Source of the DNA: Rhizobium vallis
GTDB taxonomy: Bacteria; Pseudomonadota; Alphaproteobacteria; Rhizobiales; Rhizobiaceae
Direction of reading: 5' to 3'
Assembly (NCBI RefSeq): GCF_003985155.1
Contig: NZ_ML133693.1
Location: 186,001-250,000 of the forward strand
DNA: 64,000 nucleotides
Part shown: positions 55,143 to 63,592 of the stretch, piece by piece
Layout: every line of letters starts with the position of its first letter
Numbering within the stretch: position 1 is the first letter of the stretch
Translations under genes and position numbers: made by a program
The notes under the pieces: generated by a model
What the model was told of the DNA's origin: nothing
The model's database searches: none
Seen by the model: the letters and a program-made list of their open reading frames with translations, nothing else

Positions 55143-56593
55143 TATGCTGCGACCCCTTCGAAGGAGGCGGCGATGATATTCTTCTCGTTGACCGCGTCGC
55201 CGGCGAGTTCGGCCTTGATACGGCCTTCGCGGAAGACGTAGACGCGGTCGCAGAGGCGGACCTCGTCCATTTCAGTCGAATACCAGATGAAGGTGCGGCC
55301 GCGCGCTGCCTCCTCGCGGATGATGGCGTAGACCTCCTGCTTTGTCCCGACGTCGACGCCGCGCATCGGATCGTCCATCAGGACGACAGGCGCGCGCGTC
55401 GCAAGGGCGCGCGCAAAAAGCACCTTCTGCTGGTTGCCGCCGGAAAGCGACAGGATACGGTTGCCCATATCGGGTGTGCGGATTTCGATCCGCCGCTTCC
55501 AGTCGGCGCCTCTCGTCTCTTCCTCGTCTGCGAGGATGAGGCCGCGCCGCGACAGATCGCCAAGCGAGGCGATGGAGAAGTTGCGCAGGATGCTCCACAG
55601 CTCGAAGACGCCGTTGAGGCGACGGTCGCCAGCGACGAAAGTAACGAGCGGATCGCGTTCAGGCAGCCAGTTGCCCGATTGGGCGGCATGCAGCGCGAGC
55701 AGCAGTTCGGTCTGCCCGTGGCCGGCCAACCCCGCCAGTCCGACGATCTCGCCCTTGCGCGCCGCAAAGGCAAGGCCTTTCGCCTGATGCGACAGGATAA
55801 GCGGCGCGGTGGATTGTTCGCGCGCCGAGCGCTGCCCGCCCTCTTCCCTCGCGACGGTGCCCATGGCTTCCACGAGACCATGATGGTCGAAACCATGCGC
55901 CGGGCGCTCGGCGACGACGCGGCCGTCCTTCATGACGACGATGCGGTCGGAGGTTTCGAGGATTTCGTGCAGGATATGCGAAATGAAGATGACGGAGCCG
56001 CCGGTGGCGATAAAGCGGCGGACATGATCGAGCATCTGGCGGGCGAGGCTTGCGTCGAGCGACGACGTGGGTTCGTCGAGGATCACCAGCCGCGGCGCGA
56101 TACCGGCATCGGAAAAGGCCATTGATATCTCGACCATCTGCCGTTCGGCGATCGAAAGATCGCCGACAGCCCGGCCGCTGTCGATCCCATGGCCGGGAAA
56201 GACCGTGTCGAGGCTCTTCTCGATGATTTTTGCAGCGCGTCTGCGCCAGCCGAAGCCGCCGAGATCGCGGTGCATGATGCGGGTGTTCTCGACGATCGAG
56301 AGGTTGGGGCAGAGCGAAAGTTCCTGGAAGACGCAGCGCACGCCGCGGGCGCGCGCGGCGTTGATGCCGTAGCGCTCCAGCCGCTCGCCGTCGCTTGCCA
56401 CGCTTCCTTCATGGGGCGTGAGGCCGCCATTGATGACGCTGACAATCGTGGATTTGCCGGCGCCATTGTGGCCAACGAGGCCGACGCATTCGCCCGGCAT
56501 GACGCGGAGCGTGACGCCGTCGAGCGCCCTGACCGCGCCAAAATTGACCTTGGCGCCATCAACGGCGATCACCGCCTTCAAAACCTCATCCAT
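55142..56593 (-). CDS. Sugar ABC transporter ATP-binding protein (two NBDs)
   Basis: About 483 residues. NBD1: Walker A 'GHNGAGKST', signature 'LSIAERQMVEIS', Walker B 'LVILDEPTSSLD'. NBD2: degenerate Walker A 'GLAGHGQTELL', 'LSGGNQQKVLFARAL' and Walker B 'VVLMDDPMRGVD', with Asp replacing the catalytic Glu. It is slightly shorter than usual because the second domain has a trimmed middle. ATG 56593 is chosen; a GTG at 56605 is also possible and neither has a strong ribosome site. Confidence 0.93.
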   Translation of the reverse strand: MDEVLKAVIAVDGAKVNFGAVRALDGVTLRVMPGECVGLVGHNGAGKSTIVSVINGGLTPHEGSVASDGERLERYGINAARARGVRCVFQELSLCPNLSIVENTRIMHRDLGGFGWRRRAAKIIEKSLDTVFPGHGIDSGRAVGDLSIAERQMVEISMAFSDAGIAPRLVILDEPTSSLDASLARQMLDHVRRFIATGGSVIFISHILHEILETSDRIVVMKDGRVVAERPAHGFDHHGLVEAMGTVAREEGGQRSAREQSTAPLILSHQAKGLAFAARKGEIVGLAGLAGHGQTELLLALHAAQSGNWLPERDPLVTFVAGDRRLNGVFELWSILRNFSIASLGDLSRRGLILADEEETRGADWKRRIEIRTPDMGNRILSLSGGNQQKVLFARALATRAPVVLMDDPMRGVDVGTKQEVYAIIREEAARGRTFIWYSTEMDEVRLCDRVYVFREGRIKAELAGDAVNEKNIIAASFEGVAA

Positions 56594-56622
56594 GCTGCCC
56601 GCCACATCTGCTTCTCAAAGAA

Positions 56623-56652
56623 TGCCGCGCGGCCATTTGCGGCCGCGCGGCA
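56623..56652 (-). other. Intercistronic hairpin after the binding-protein gene
   Basis: TGCCGCGCGGCC (56623-56634) and GGCCGCGCGGCA (56641-56652) form a perfect 12-bp stem with a 6-base loop, 13 bases past the receptor stop on the - strand. No T-run. Same position as the hairpins in the other importer operons. Confidence 0.72.
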
Positions 56653-56665
56653 GTCGCCGGGAGAT

Positions 56666-57682
56666 TTACTTTGCCGACTCGATGACCTTGATTGCATCAG
56701 CCTGCGTGTATTCCACGTTGGCGACGCCGCCGGCCTGGGTATTGGCGAGGTTGGTTTCGAGATTGTCCTGGTCGATGCGCAGGAACGGCACGACGAGGTC
56801 CTTCTTGACCTGCTTGCCGTCGAGGATCTGCTGGGCGACCCAGAAGGCGAGCGTGGAGACGCCGGGCGCGATCGACACGGACATGGTCTCGTAGCCCTTG
56901 CCGTCCTTCTGCTCCTTCCACCACTTCAGTTCGTCTTCGCGGTTGCCCATGATGATGGTCGGCATTTTCCGGTCGGTCGCGGCAATCGCCTGCGCGGCGC
57001 CGTAACCGTCGCCGCCCTGCGTCACCACGCCGACAATGTCGGGCAGGCTCGGCAGGATGCCGGCAACCGCCTTCTGCGCCACGTCCTGCGCCCAGTCGCC
57101 ATGAACGGAGCCGACGACCTTGAACTGCGGGAACTGCTTGACGCCGTCGTGAATGCCCGCCGAAATCTCGTCATCGACGAAGACACCGGCCAGACCGCGG
57201 ATCTCGAGCAGGTTGCCGCCCTGCGGGAGTTTCTTCGACAGGTACTCCACTTCGCTGCGGCCCATTTCCTTGAAGTTGACGGCAATGCGCCAGGCGCAGG
57301 GTTCGGTCACGATGCCGTCGAAGGACACCACGGTGATGCCGGCGTCGCAGGCTTCCTTGACCGCGCCGTTCAGCGCCGTCGGCGAAGCGGCGTTCAGCAC
57401 GATCGCGTCATAGCCCTGCAAGATCATGTTCTGGATCTGCGCCGCCTGCTCCGTCGCCTGGTTCTCGGCGGTGGTGAAAGGGTCGGCCGCGGCAACGACG
57501 CCGGCCTTGACCGCTTCGCCCGTCACCTTGCCCCAGCTCGTCAGCATGGCTTGGCGCCACGAGTTGCCGGCATAATTGTTGGAAAGGGCGATTTTCTTGG
57601 CCGACGTATCGGCAAAGGCGGAAACGGGCATCGCGGCGCAAGCAATAGCGGCCGATGCCAGAAGCATCTTACGGATTGTCAT
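56666..57682 (-). CDS. Sugar ABC transporter substrate-binding protein
   Basis: A 338-residue periplasmic receptor; ATG 57682 has GGGAGGAAG directly upstream and gives a signal peptide cleaved near 'VSAFA-DTS'. Binding-fold landmarks: 'IALSNNYAGNSWRQAML', 'GYDAIVLNAASPTALNGAV', 'VVGSVHGDWAQDVAQKAVAG', 'VVTQGGDGYGAAQAI'. It resembles receptors for sugars or sugar acids in the Peripla_BP_4 family. First gene of the operon, divergent from the two-component genes. Confidence 0.93.
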   Translation of the reverse strand: MTIRKMLLASAAIACAAMPVSAFADTSAKKIALSNNYAGNSWRQAMLTSWGKVTGEAVKAGVVAAADPFTTAENQATEQAAQIQNMILQGYDAIVLNAASPTALNGAVKEACDAGITVVSFDGIVTEPCAWRIAVNFKEMGRSEVEYLSKKLPQGGNLLEIRGLAGVFVDDEISAGIHDGVKQFPQFKVVGSVHGDWAQDVAQKAVAGILPSLPDIVGVVTQGGDGYGAAQAIAATDRKMPTIIMGNREDELKWWKEQKDGKGYETMSVSIAPGVSTLAFWVAQQILDGKQVKKDLVVPFLRIDQDNLETNLANTQAGGVANVEYTQADAIKVIESAK

Positions 57683-57697
57683 GTCTTCCTCCCTCAT

Positions 57698-57715
57698 GAT
57701 CGCCGGTCGGCGATC
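57698..57715 (-). promoter_or_regulatory. Leader inverted repeat before the receptor gene
   Basis: GATCGCCG-GT-CGGCGATC is a perfect 8-bp inverted repeat with a 2-base centre, only 16-33 bases before the receptor ATG and next to its ribosome site. It could act as an operator or as an RNA structure affecting translation. Confidence 0.4.
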
Positions 57716-57841
57716 GCTTCACTCCTGCCTGGCCCAATTGGGCTCGAGTGAAAATTGTTCTTGCACTGAGCTTCCTCCTCTCAGTAAGGGCAGGATGCGG
57801 GAGATCGATTGGCCTGTACAGGGGCAAGGCGGCAAGTCGTT

Positions 57842-57877
57842 TGCGGGTTTTGCGCAACAAGCTGCGGGTTTACGCAA
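57842..57877. promoter_or_regulatory. Tandem 21-bp-spaced sites, candidate response-regulator operators
   Basis: TGCGGGTTTTGCGCAA (57842-57857) and TGCGGGTTTACGCAA (57863-57877) are direct repeats 21 bp apart. Each is also an inverted repeat (TTGCG-N7-CGCAA; TGCG-N6-CGCA). They lie in the 278-base gap between the receptor and histidine kinase genes. Spacing of two helical turns suits a LuxR-type response regulator such as that encoded at 59213; the link is inference. Confidence 0.5.
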
Positions 57878-57960
57878 GACGGCGGCGCTTCCACGGCGCT
57901 TACTGGGAAGAGATCGCGGCGGGTTGAGGAGCCCGCTGCCATCTATGGGAGGAACTGACG

Positions 57961-59199
57961 ATGCTGCATCTCGCACCCGCAGCCATGTTCGACCACTATC
58001 TCGGCATTTCCCGGCTGCTCGCGGGCCAGCTCGACTTCCGCTCGGCCATTCGTTCCGTTGCGGCCGAGGTCGCCCATATCATCCCCCACGACCATCTCGA
58101 TGTCTGCGTGCTGCTCGAAGGCGGCAACTACCACACGGCTTACGAGACAGGTATCGAGACCGCCTGGGGCGAGATTGCCGGCGCACCTGTTGTCAACAGT
58201 CCCATCCGTTCGCTGCTCTGGGGCGAGGTGGAGTTTATGCTGGCGGACGACGCCATGACGGATCCGCGCTTCCACTTCGAGGGCGCGTTCAAGCGGCCGA
58301 TCGTCGAACAGTCGCTGAGGAGCCGTTTGCATGTGCCGATGAAGGTGCAGGGCACGATCATCGCCGCACTCTCCTGTTCGTCGCAAACGGCGGGCGTCTA
58401 TACGATGGAGGATATCGAACGCGCCCGGATCATAGCCGACCTGCTGACGCCCTATTTCTACGCATTGCAGGCTGCCGAGCAGGCGCAACGCTCGGCGATC
58501 GTCGAGGCGGAAGCTCGCGCCCGCGAGGAGGGGTTGCGGCAAGGCGCGCTGAAGCTGACCGAAGCACTGGAACAGGAACGTCAGCGAATCGGCATGGACC
58601 TTCACGACCAGACACTGGCAGACCTGACGCGGCTCGCCCGCCGGATTGATCGGCTGTCGCGCAACGGCGAGGTGGCACCCGAGGCGCTGGAGCCGCTCTC
58701 CCGCTCCCTGCAGCATTGCATGCAGGATCTGCGGCAGATCATCGAACAGGCAAAACCCTCCGTGCTCCAGCTCTTCGGCCTCGCCCAGGCGATCGAACAT
58801 CATCTCGACCGATCGACCCGCGACACGGGATCGGCCATCGAATGGGGCCTTGTCGACGAGACGCACGGCGCACTGGAGCAATTGGAACCGACCGTCAGCG
58901 TCGCGCTGTTTCGCATCGCCCAGGAAGCGATCAACAATGCGGTGCGCCATGCCGCTCCGCTTGCCGTCACGGTGCGGCTCGAGGCCGACGACGAGCGGCT
59001 GTCGATCGAAATCTCCGACGACGGCACCGGGCTCGCCAAAGCGCGCGGACGGATCGGCGGCGGCATCGACAATATGAAGACCCGGGCACGGCTGATTTCG
59101 GCGCGCTTCACGACCGGGCTAGGCCACAACAATCGCGGAACTGCGGTGCGCGTCGTGCTGCCGCTTGGCCCGAATGACCCGGCGAGCGGGCCGAACTGA
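57961..59199 (+). CDS. GAF-domain histidine kinase (HisKA_3, NarX-like)
   Basis: A 412-residue cytoplasmic kinase without membrane helices. Residues 5-165 form a GAF-like sensor ('RSRLHVPMKVQGTIIAALSCSS'), a coiled coil leads to the HisKA_3 dimerisation motif 'ERQRIGMDLHDQTLADLTRL' with the phospho-His, and the ATPase has 'AQEAINNAVRHA' and 'SDDGTGLAKARGRIGGGIDNM'. It partners the LuxR-type regulator encoded 13 bases downstream and is divergent from the sugar importer, whose substrate or a product it may sense. Confidence 0.9.
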   Translation: MLHLAPAAMFDHYLGISRLLAGQLDFRSAIRSVAAEVAHIIPHDHLDVCVLLEGGNYHTAYETGIETAWGEIAGAPVVNSPIRSLLWGEVEFMLADDAMTDPRFHFEGAFKRPIVEQSLRSRLHVPMKVQGTIIAALSCSSQTAGVYTMEDIERARIIADLLTPYFYALQAAEQAQRSAIVEAEARAREEGLRQGALKLTEALEQERQRIGMDLHDQTLADLTRLARRIDRLSRNGEVAPEALEPLSRSLQHCMQDLRQIIEQAKPSVLQLFGLAQAIEHHLDRSTRDTGSAIEWGLVDETHGALEQLEPTVSVALFRIAQEAINNAVRHAAPLAVTVRLEADDERLSIEISDDGTGLAKARGRIGGGIDNMKTRARLISARFTTGLGHNNRGTAVRVVLPLGPNDPASGPN

Positions 59200-59212
59200 G
59201 GAGAGAGGCGCA

Positions 59213-59935
59213 ATGAAGGTTCTGATCGTCGAGGACGACCCGCTGCACCGGTCCTATCTGCACGAGGCCGTCAACGCGGCGCTGCCCGAATGCGACACGG
59301 TGATCGAGGCGGAGAACGGCACCGTCGGCGAGAAACTCGCCCGCGATCACAAGTCGGCCCATATCGTCATGGACCTGCAGATGGCGAACCGCAACGGCAT
59401 CGAGGCGGCGCGCACGATCTGGAAGGAGCGGCCGGAGACACGCATCCTGTTCTGGTCGAACTATTCGGACGAGGCCTATGTGCGCGGCGTCTCGCGCATC
59501 GTGCCGGATGGCGCGGCCTATGGCTATGTGCTGAAATCCGCTTCCGACGAGCGGCTGAAGCTTGCGCTGCGCTCGATCTTCATCGAGAGCCAGTGCGTCA
59601 TCGACCGTGAAGTGCGAGGCCTGCAGCAGAAGAGCCTCGGCCAAACGAACGGTTTCACCGATTCCGAATACGAGATCCTCGTCGATATCGCGCTCGGCCT
59701 CACCGACCGGGCGATCGCCAAGCGCCGGGGCCTATCGCTGCGCAGCGTACAGAACCGCCTGCAGCAGCTCTATGACAAGCTGGATGTCTACCAGAGCGCC
59801 GGCGACGACCACGAAGACGGCCGCTTCAATCTCCGCGCCCGCGCCGTGACCGTCGCCTTCCTGCGCAAACTCCTGAACTACAGCGCTCTGGAGCGGGCCG
59901 AAGCCGAGTTGCAGGAGTGGCTGGATGGAAAGTAG
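59213..59935 (+). CDS. LuxR-type response regulator
   Basis: A 240-residue regulator. Receiver domain: 'VLIVEDDPLHRSYL', phospho-Asp in 'HIVMDLQMANRNG', and Lys in 'YGYVLKSASDERL'. The C-terminal LuxR helix-turn-helix is at about 150-205 ('TDSEYEILVDIALGLTDRAI', 'SLRSVQNRLQQLYDKL'). A C-terminal tail of about 30 residues follows. ATG 59213 has GAGAGAGGC upstream. The likely targets are its own divergent importer operon and the tandem sites at 57842. Confidence 0.9.
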   Translation: MKVLIVEDDPLHRSYLHEAVNAALPECDTVIEAENGTVGEKLARDHKSAHIVMDLQMANRNGIEAARTIWKERPETRILFWSNYSDEAYVRGVSRIVPDGAAYGYVLKSASDERLKLALRSIFIESQCVIDREVRGLQQKSLGQTNGFTDSEYEILVDIALGLTDRAIAKRRGLSLRSVQNRLQQLYDKLDVYQSAGDDHEDGRFNLRARAVTVAFLRKLLNYSALERAEAELQEWLDGK

Positions 59936-60088
59936 TTTCGGGGATAATTTGTTCCTGACAGAGGCGGCCCTATGGAGGATATCCGGGATCCGCCGGCAGC
60001 GCGGCCGCCATGCAGGCCTCCGCGCAGAAATCGGGTGGCAGATGCCGGACCAGCGTGCAGAATCAATTCGCCGTCAAAGGAGGAATTC

Positions 60089-60718
60089 ATGCTCACGCTT
60101 TACGATTATCTCCCGTCGCAGAATGGCTGGAAGGCCAGGGTCCTGTTCGGGCTGCTAGACATTCCGTATCAAGTCCGCTTGCTATCGATTTTCGAGGGTG
60201 AAGCCCGCACCGATGCCTTTTTCGCTCTCAATCCGGCAGGAGGCGTTCCCGTCTTGGAACTGGAGGATGGGCGGACGATCGCCGAGTCCAATGCAATCCT
60301 CGCTTATCTGGCCGAGGGCACCCGGTTGCTGCCGGCTGATCGCTATCAACGTGCCAAGGTCATGCAGTGGCTGTTCTTCGAACAGTATCACGTCGAGCCG
60401 GTCATCGGCACGCTGCGCTTCTGGACGTTGACAGGGCGCCTCGAACTCAACGCAGCTATGGTCGAAGCCAAACGTGCCGCCGGTCTGCGTGCCCTTGCCG
60501 CACTGGAACGCGGGTTGAAGGACACGCCTTATCTGGTTGGCGAGGAGTTTTCGATCGCGGACTTGGCGGTTTACGCCTACGCCCACCGGGCAGCGGATTG
60601 CGGCTTCGTTGTAACCGATTATCCGGCCGTTGCCGCGTGGTTCGATCGCGTGCGGGACGTCATCGGTCCCGATTATCCGGTCTACCTGTACAGCGACGAT
60701 CCTCATTCAGCCATCTGA
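60089..60718 (+). CDS. Glutathione S-transferase family protein
   Basis: A 209-residue protein with a thioredoxin-like N-domain ('YDYLPSQNGWKARVLF', 'NPAGGVPVLELEDGRTIAESNAIL', the cis-Pro and Glu-Ser glutathione-binding motif) and an all-helical C-domain ('EFSIADLAVYAYAHRA' with the N-capping Asp). AAAGGAGG lies 5 bases before ATG 60089. Its role could be detoxification or a glutathione-dependent catabolic step. No clear operon partner. Confidence 0.93.
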   Translation: MLTLYDYLPSQNGWKARVLFGLLDIPYQVRLLSIFEGEARTDAFFALNPAGGVPVLELEDGRTIAESNAILAYLAEGTRLLPADRYQRAKVMQWLFFEQYHVEPVIGTLRFWTLTGRLELNAAMVEAKRAAGLRALAALERGLKDTPYLVGEEFSIADLAVYAYAHRAADCGFVVTDYPAVAAWFDRVRDVIGPDYPVYLYSDDPHSAI

Positions 60719-60807
60719 GCCCGACGCATCAGCGACGTGAATCGATCCGCCGCGAACGATTCAGGAAACTCGTTGGACGGCAAAATGATGAGCGCGCATC
60801 ATCGGCT

Positions 60808-61095
60808 ATGGATGCAAAAGCCGACATCATGCTGCTCTACCGGATTGATCCGTCTCGGAACATGGCGCGCTTCTATCGCCTGTCGATCCAACCAACATTG
60901 TTCGGAGGCAGTTCTCTCCTGCGCAACTGGGGCCGGATTGGGACCGAGGGCCGGCTGAGAGTGGAACTGTTCGATACGGCCGAGGAGGCCGCGATTGCCT
61001 ATGAGCGCATGGCCGGCCGGAAGTTGCGTCGCGGCTATCGGCACGAGGGTGCAGCCGGTGCCGCGCGAGAGACGCTTCACGCTGCGGGGTGCTAA
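60808..61095 (+). CDS. WGR-domain protein
   Basis: A 95-residue protein made almost wholly of one WGR domain: 'NMARFYRLSIQPTLFGGSSLLRNWGRIGTEGR' (given in part: LLRNWGRIGTEGR) with the W-G-R core, ending 'AYERMAGRKLRRGY'. In other proteins WGR domains accompany PARP, MolR and DNA-ligase modules and are thought to bind nucleic acid; stand-alone forms are frequent in rhizobia and have no defined function. ATG 60808 is used; the ribosome site is weak. Confidence 0.82.
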   Translation: MDAKADIMLLYRIDPSRNMARFYRLSIQPTLFGGSSLLRNWGRIGTEGRLRVELFDTAEEAAIAYERMAGRKLRRGYRHEGAAGAARETLHAAGC

Positions 61096-61146
61096 GACTG
61101 CTTGGCGGCTCGATTTCCCGTCAACCGGGCCTTGAAGGCAATATCG

Positions 61147-61749
61147 TCATCGCGTGGATCGGCTGGTCGCCGTGCGATCCAGGAAAGCAAGCACGCGCGT
61201 GGTCAGCAGCGCGGTCGCGTCCGCATCATAGGACGGCAGCGAGCTGTCGGCGAAGTAGTGCTGATCGCCGGGATAGAGGAAAAGTTCCGCGTCCTCGACC
61301 TTCTCCACGATCTCGCGAGCGGCGTCGATGTCGCCCTCGCCTGCGAAAATCGGGTCGTTGTCCATACCATGGATCTGGACCGCGACGCCGTTCGGCCAGG
61401 GTCCGATGGCCCATTCGCCACTGATCGGCAGGCAGGAGTAGAAGAGCAGAGCCCCGCGCGCTCCGGGCCGCGTCTGCGCCAGCTTTTGTGCCGGCAGCAC
61501 TCCGAATGAAAACCCGGCATAGACAAGTCCTAGAGGCAGGTCGTCAGCGACGCGGACACCGCGTTCCCTCATGGCCTCGAATCCGATCTCACCGATATAG
61601 GCAAGCCCCTCGTCGATGCTGGGGAATGTACGTCCCTCGAAGAGATCGGGCGTATGCACGATGTGGCCGCCGGCCCGCAAGGCATCGGCAAAGGCGCGCA
61701 CGCCTGGCGTCAACCCCTGCGCATGATGGAACAATAAGATCTCAGCCAT
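61147..61749 (-). CDS. Dienelactone hydrolase family protein
   Basis: A 200-residue alpha/beta hydrolase. 'EILLFHHAQGLTPGVRAFADAL' is the start seen in DLH proteins. The nucleophile elbow is 'VYAGFSFGVLPAQ' with Ser at the centre, the acid in 'NDPIFAGEGDID' and the His in 'YPGDQHYFADSS'. True dienelactone hydrolases use Cys, so this is a Ser-type relative. Substrate unknown. It lies between the WGR and oxidase genes and is transcribed with the latter or alone. Confidence 0.88.
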   Translation of the reverse strand: MAEILLFHHAQGLTPGVRAFADALRAGGHIVHTPDLFEGRTFPSIDEGLAYIGEIGFEAMRERGVRVADDLPLGLVYAGFSFGVLPAQKLAQTRPGARGALLFYSCLPISGEWAIGPWPNGVAVQIHGMDNDPIFAGEGDIDAAREIVEKVEDAELFLYPGDQHYFADSSLPSYDADATALLTTRVLAFLDRTATSRSTR

Positions 61750-61776
61750 ACAGAATCTTCTCCCCAGAAACGCTAT

Positions 61777-62142
61777 CTAGGGCGTAGCTCCGAAGAAGGC
61801 GAGCCGGGTGAAAATCGTGTAGTCCGCTTCCGATACCATCAGTGCCACGAAGACCAGCACCAGCAGCGGCGGCAGCAGGATGGCATAGACGAGCGCCAGG
61901 CGCTCCCAGGCCATGTGCATGAAGACGGCGACGATGAGACCGGCCTTCAGCATCATGAACAGGAGGATCAGCGTCCATCTGAGATAGCCGTGGATGCCGA
62001 GGTAATCGACCATGTAGGAAAAGGCGCTGAGCACGAAGAGCAGGCCCCAGACGAAGAAGTAGAGCCCGATCGGGTGCTGCTGTCCGGTATGTGCCTGTGC
62101 GTGCGTTGTTTGGACTTCTGCATGCGCCGTTGTCTCGCTCAT
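61777..62142 (-). CDS. Heme-copper oxidase subunit IV (cytochrome c oxidase type)
   Basis: A 121-residue small membrane subunit with three predicted helices ('IGLYFFVWGLLFVLSAFSYM', 'WTLILLFMMLKAGLIVAVFMHM', 'LVYAILLPPLLVLVFVALMV'). The 'KAGLIVAVFMHM' segment is the subunit IV/CyoD-like hallmark. A Thr/His-rich lead of about 25 residues precedes. Last of the oxidase genes seen here. Confidence 0.88.
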   Translation of the reverse strand: MSETTAHAEVQTTHAQAHTGQQHPIGLYFFVWGLLFVLSAFSYMVDYLGIHGYLRWTLILLFMMLKAGLIVAVFMHMAWERLALVYAILLPPLLVLVFVALMVSEADYTIFTRLAFFGATP

Positions 62143-62149
62143 GACGACC

Positions 62150-62869
62150 TCACCACAGATAAAAGAATGCGAAGATGAAGACCCAGACCAGGTCGACGAA
62201 GTGCCAGTAGAGGCCCATGATCTCGACGGCCTCGTAGCGGCCCTTCCGACTGGTGAAGAAGCCGCGGCGTTCCACGTCGAAATCGCCCCGCCAGACCTTG
62301 CGGGCGATGATCAGGAGGAAGATGACGCCGATCGTGACATGGGTGCCGTGAAAGCCTGTGATCATGAAGAAGGTCGATCCGAATTGCGCCGCCCCCCATG
62401 GGTTCTCCCAGGGGCGCACGCCTTCGGTGATCAGCTTCGTCCATTCGAAGGCCTGCATGCTGACGAAGGTTGCGCCGAGAAGTGCTGTCAGCAGCATCAG
62501 GATCGCGGTTACGCGGCGGTCGCGGCGATAGCCGAAATTGACCGCCATCGCCATCGTGCCGCTGCTCGAGATCAGCACGAAGGTCATGATCGCGATCAGG
62601 ATTAGCGGCACGTCCTGGCCGCCGATGTGGAGCGCGAAGACCTCGCTCGGATTGGGCCAGGGAACGGGCGTCGACATGCGGGCGGTCATATAGGCGATCA
62701 GGAAGCAGCCGAAGACGAAGGTGTCGCTCAAGAGAAAGATCCACATCATCGCCTTGCCCCAGGAGGCGGTCTTGAAGGCCCGCTGATCCGAGCTGAAATC
62801 GGCCGCGACACCGCGAAGGCCCGCCGGCCTGAGGTCAGCCCCGCCGTGTGTCTCGATAGTCTGTGCCAT
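62150..62869 (-). CDS. Heme-copper oxidase subunit III
   Basis: A 239-residue membrane protein with five to six helices. 'WIFLLSDTFVFGCFLIAY', 'QAFEWTKLI', 'FFMITGFHGTHVTIGVIFLL' and 'VEIMGLYWHFVDLVWVFIFAFFYLW' are characteristic of subunit III. ATG 62869 follows AGGGGGTGC; a GTG at 62875 is less likely. It stabilises the catalytic core encoded upstream. Confidence 0.92.
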   Translation of the reverse strand: MAQTIETHGGADLRPAGLRGVAADFSSDQRAFKTASWGKAMMWIFLLSDTFVFGCFLIAYMTARMSTPVPWPNPSEVFALHIGGQDVPLILIAIMTFVLISSSGTMAMAVNFGYRRDRRVTAILMLLTALLGATFVSMQAFEWTKLITEGVRPWENPWGAAQFGSTFFMITGFHGTHVTIGVIFLLIIARKVWRGDFDVERRGFFTSRKGRYEAVEIMGLYWHFVDLVWVFIFAFFYLW

Positions 62870-62878
62870 CTGCACCCC

Positions 62879-63592
62879 CTAGCTAATCAACGTGCGGCAG
62901 AGATCGACAAAATCATTGGCCCAGCCGGCAAAGAGCGCGAAGAGCAGCAGCCAGACGGCGAGCATGAAATGCGAATAGATGGCCGAGAGATCGACGCTGA
63001 GGCTCAGCCTCTCCGGTGCGATATCGGCTGCGAAGGCCTTGGCCGTCGTGTGCGCGAGTACAGCAAGCCCACCGAGAATGTGCAGGCCGTGCAGCCCGGT
63101 CAGCATGTAAAAGAAGCTGTTGGCGGGGTTGTCGGCTAGCACATAGCCGGCGGCCGTCAGCTCCCGCCATGCCTGGATCTGCCCGGCGACGAAGAAGATG
63201 GCAAGGGCAAGGGCAGCAGCGAGCGCCGGCCGCAACGCTTCCATGCGGCCGTGCTGCGCTTCGCGTTTGGCCCATTGCAGCGCAGCGCTGCTAAGCGCAA
63301 GGGCCGCGGTGTTGACCCAGAGCAGGCGCGGAACCGGCATCCCCCACCAGTCGGCCGACGCTGCACGCATGAAATAGGCGCTGACGGCAAGGCTGAAGAG
63401 CGCGCCGACGACGCCGAGAAAGACGAAGAGGCCGATCTTCACTGCCGGCACCGGCCGCCGCTCACTGCCGGCATGAACCGGCATCTGCACCGAGCCGGTC
63501 TCCAGCCAGGGCTTGGACGTCAGCCGCTGCCCGGAGAGCCACCAGATCATGATGGCGGCGATGGCGGCCAGAAAGATCAGCACCACGCTCAT
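62879..63592 (-). CDS. Second heme-copper oxidase subunit III-like protein
   Basis: A 237-residue membrane protein, more divergent than the next subunit III. After a lead helix it has 'KIGLFVFLGVVGALFSLAVSAYFMR', 'SFFYMLTGLHGLHILGGLAVL' (G-x-H-G-x-H as in subunit III) and 'YSHFMLAVWLLLFALFAGWAN'. Two subunit III-like genes in tandem occur in some alphaproteobacterial caa3/ba3-type oxidase operons. Its ATG overlaps the subunit I stop. Confidence 0.85.
   Translation of the reverse strand: MSVVLIFLAAIAAIMIWWLSGQRLTSKPWLETGSVQMPVHAGSERRPVPAVKIGLFVFLGVVGALFSLAVSAYFMRAASADWWGMPVPRLLWVNTAALALSSAALQWAKREAQHGRMEALRPALAAALALAIFFVAGQIQAWRELTAAGYVLADNPANSFFYMLTGLHGLHILGGLAVLAHTTAKAFAADIAPERLSLSVDLSAIYSHFMLAVWLLLFALFAGWANDFVDLCRTLIS

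Noticed and set aside
56189..57751. Open frame of 520 codons on the + strand
   Set aside because: Runs antisense to the ATPase and receptor genes of the fourth importer; produced by high GC and codon bias.
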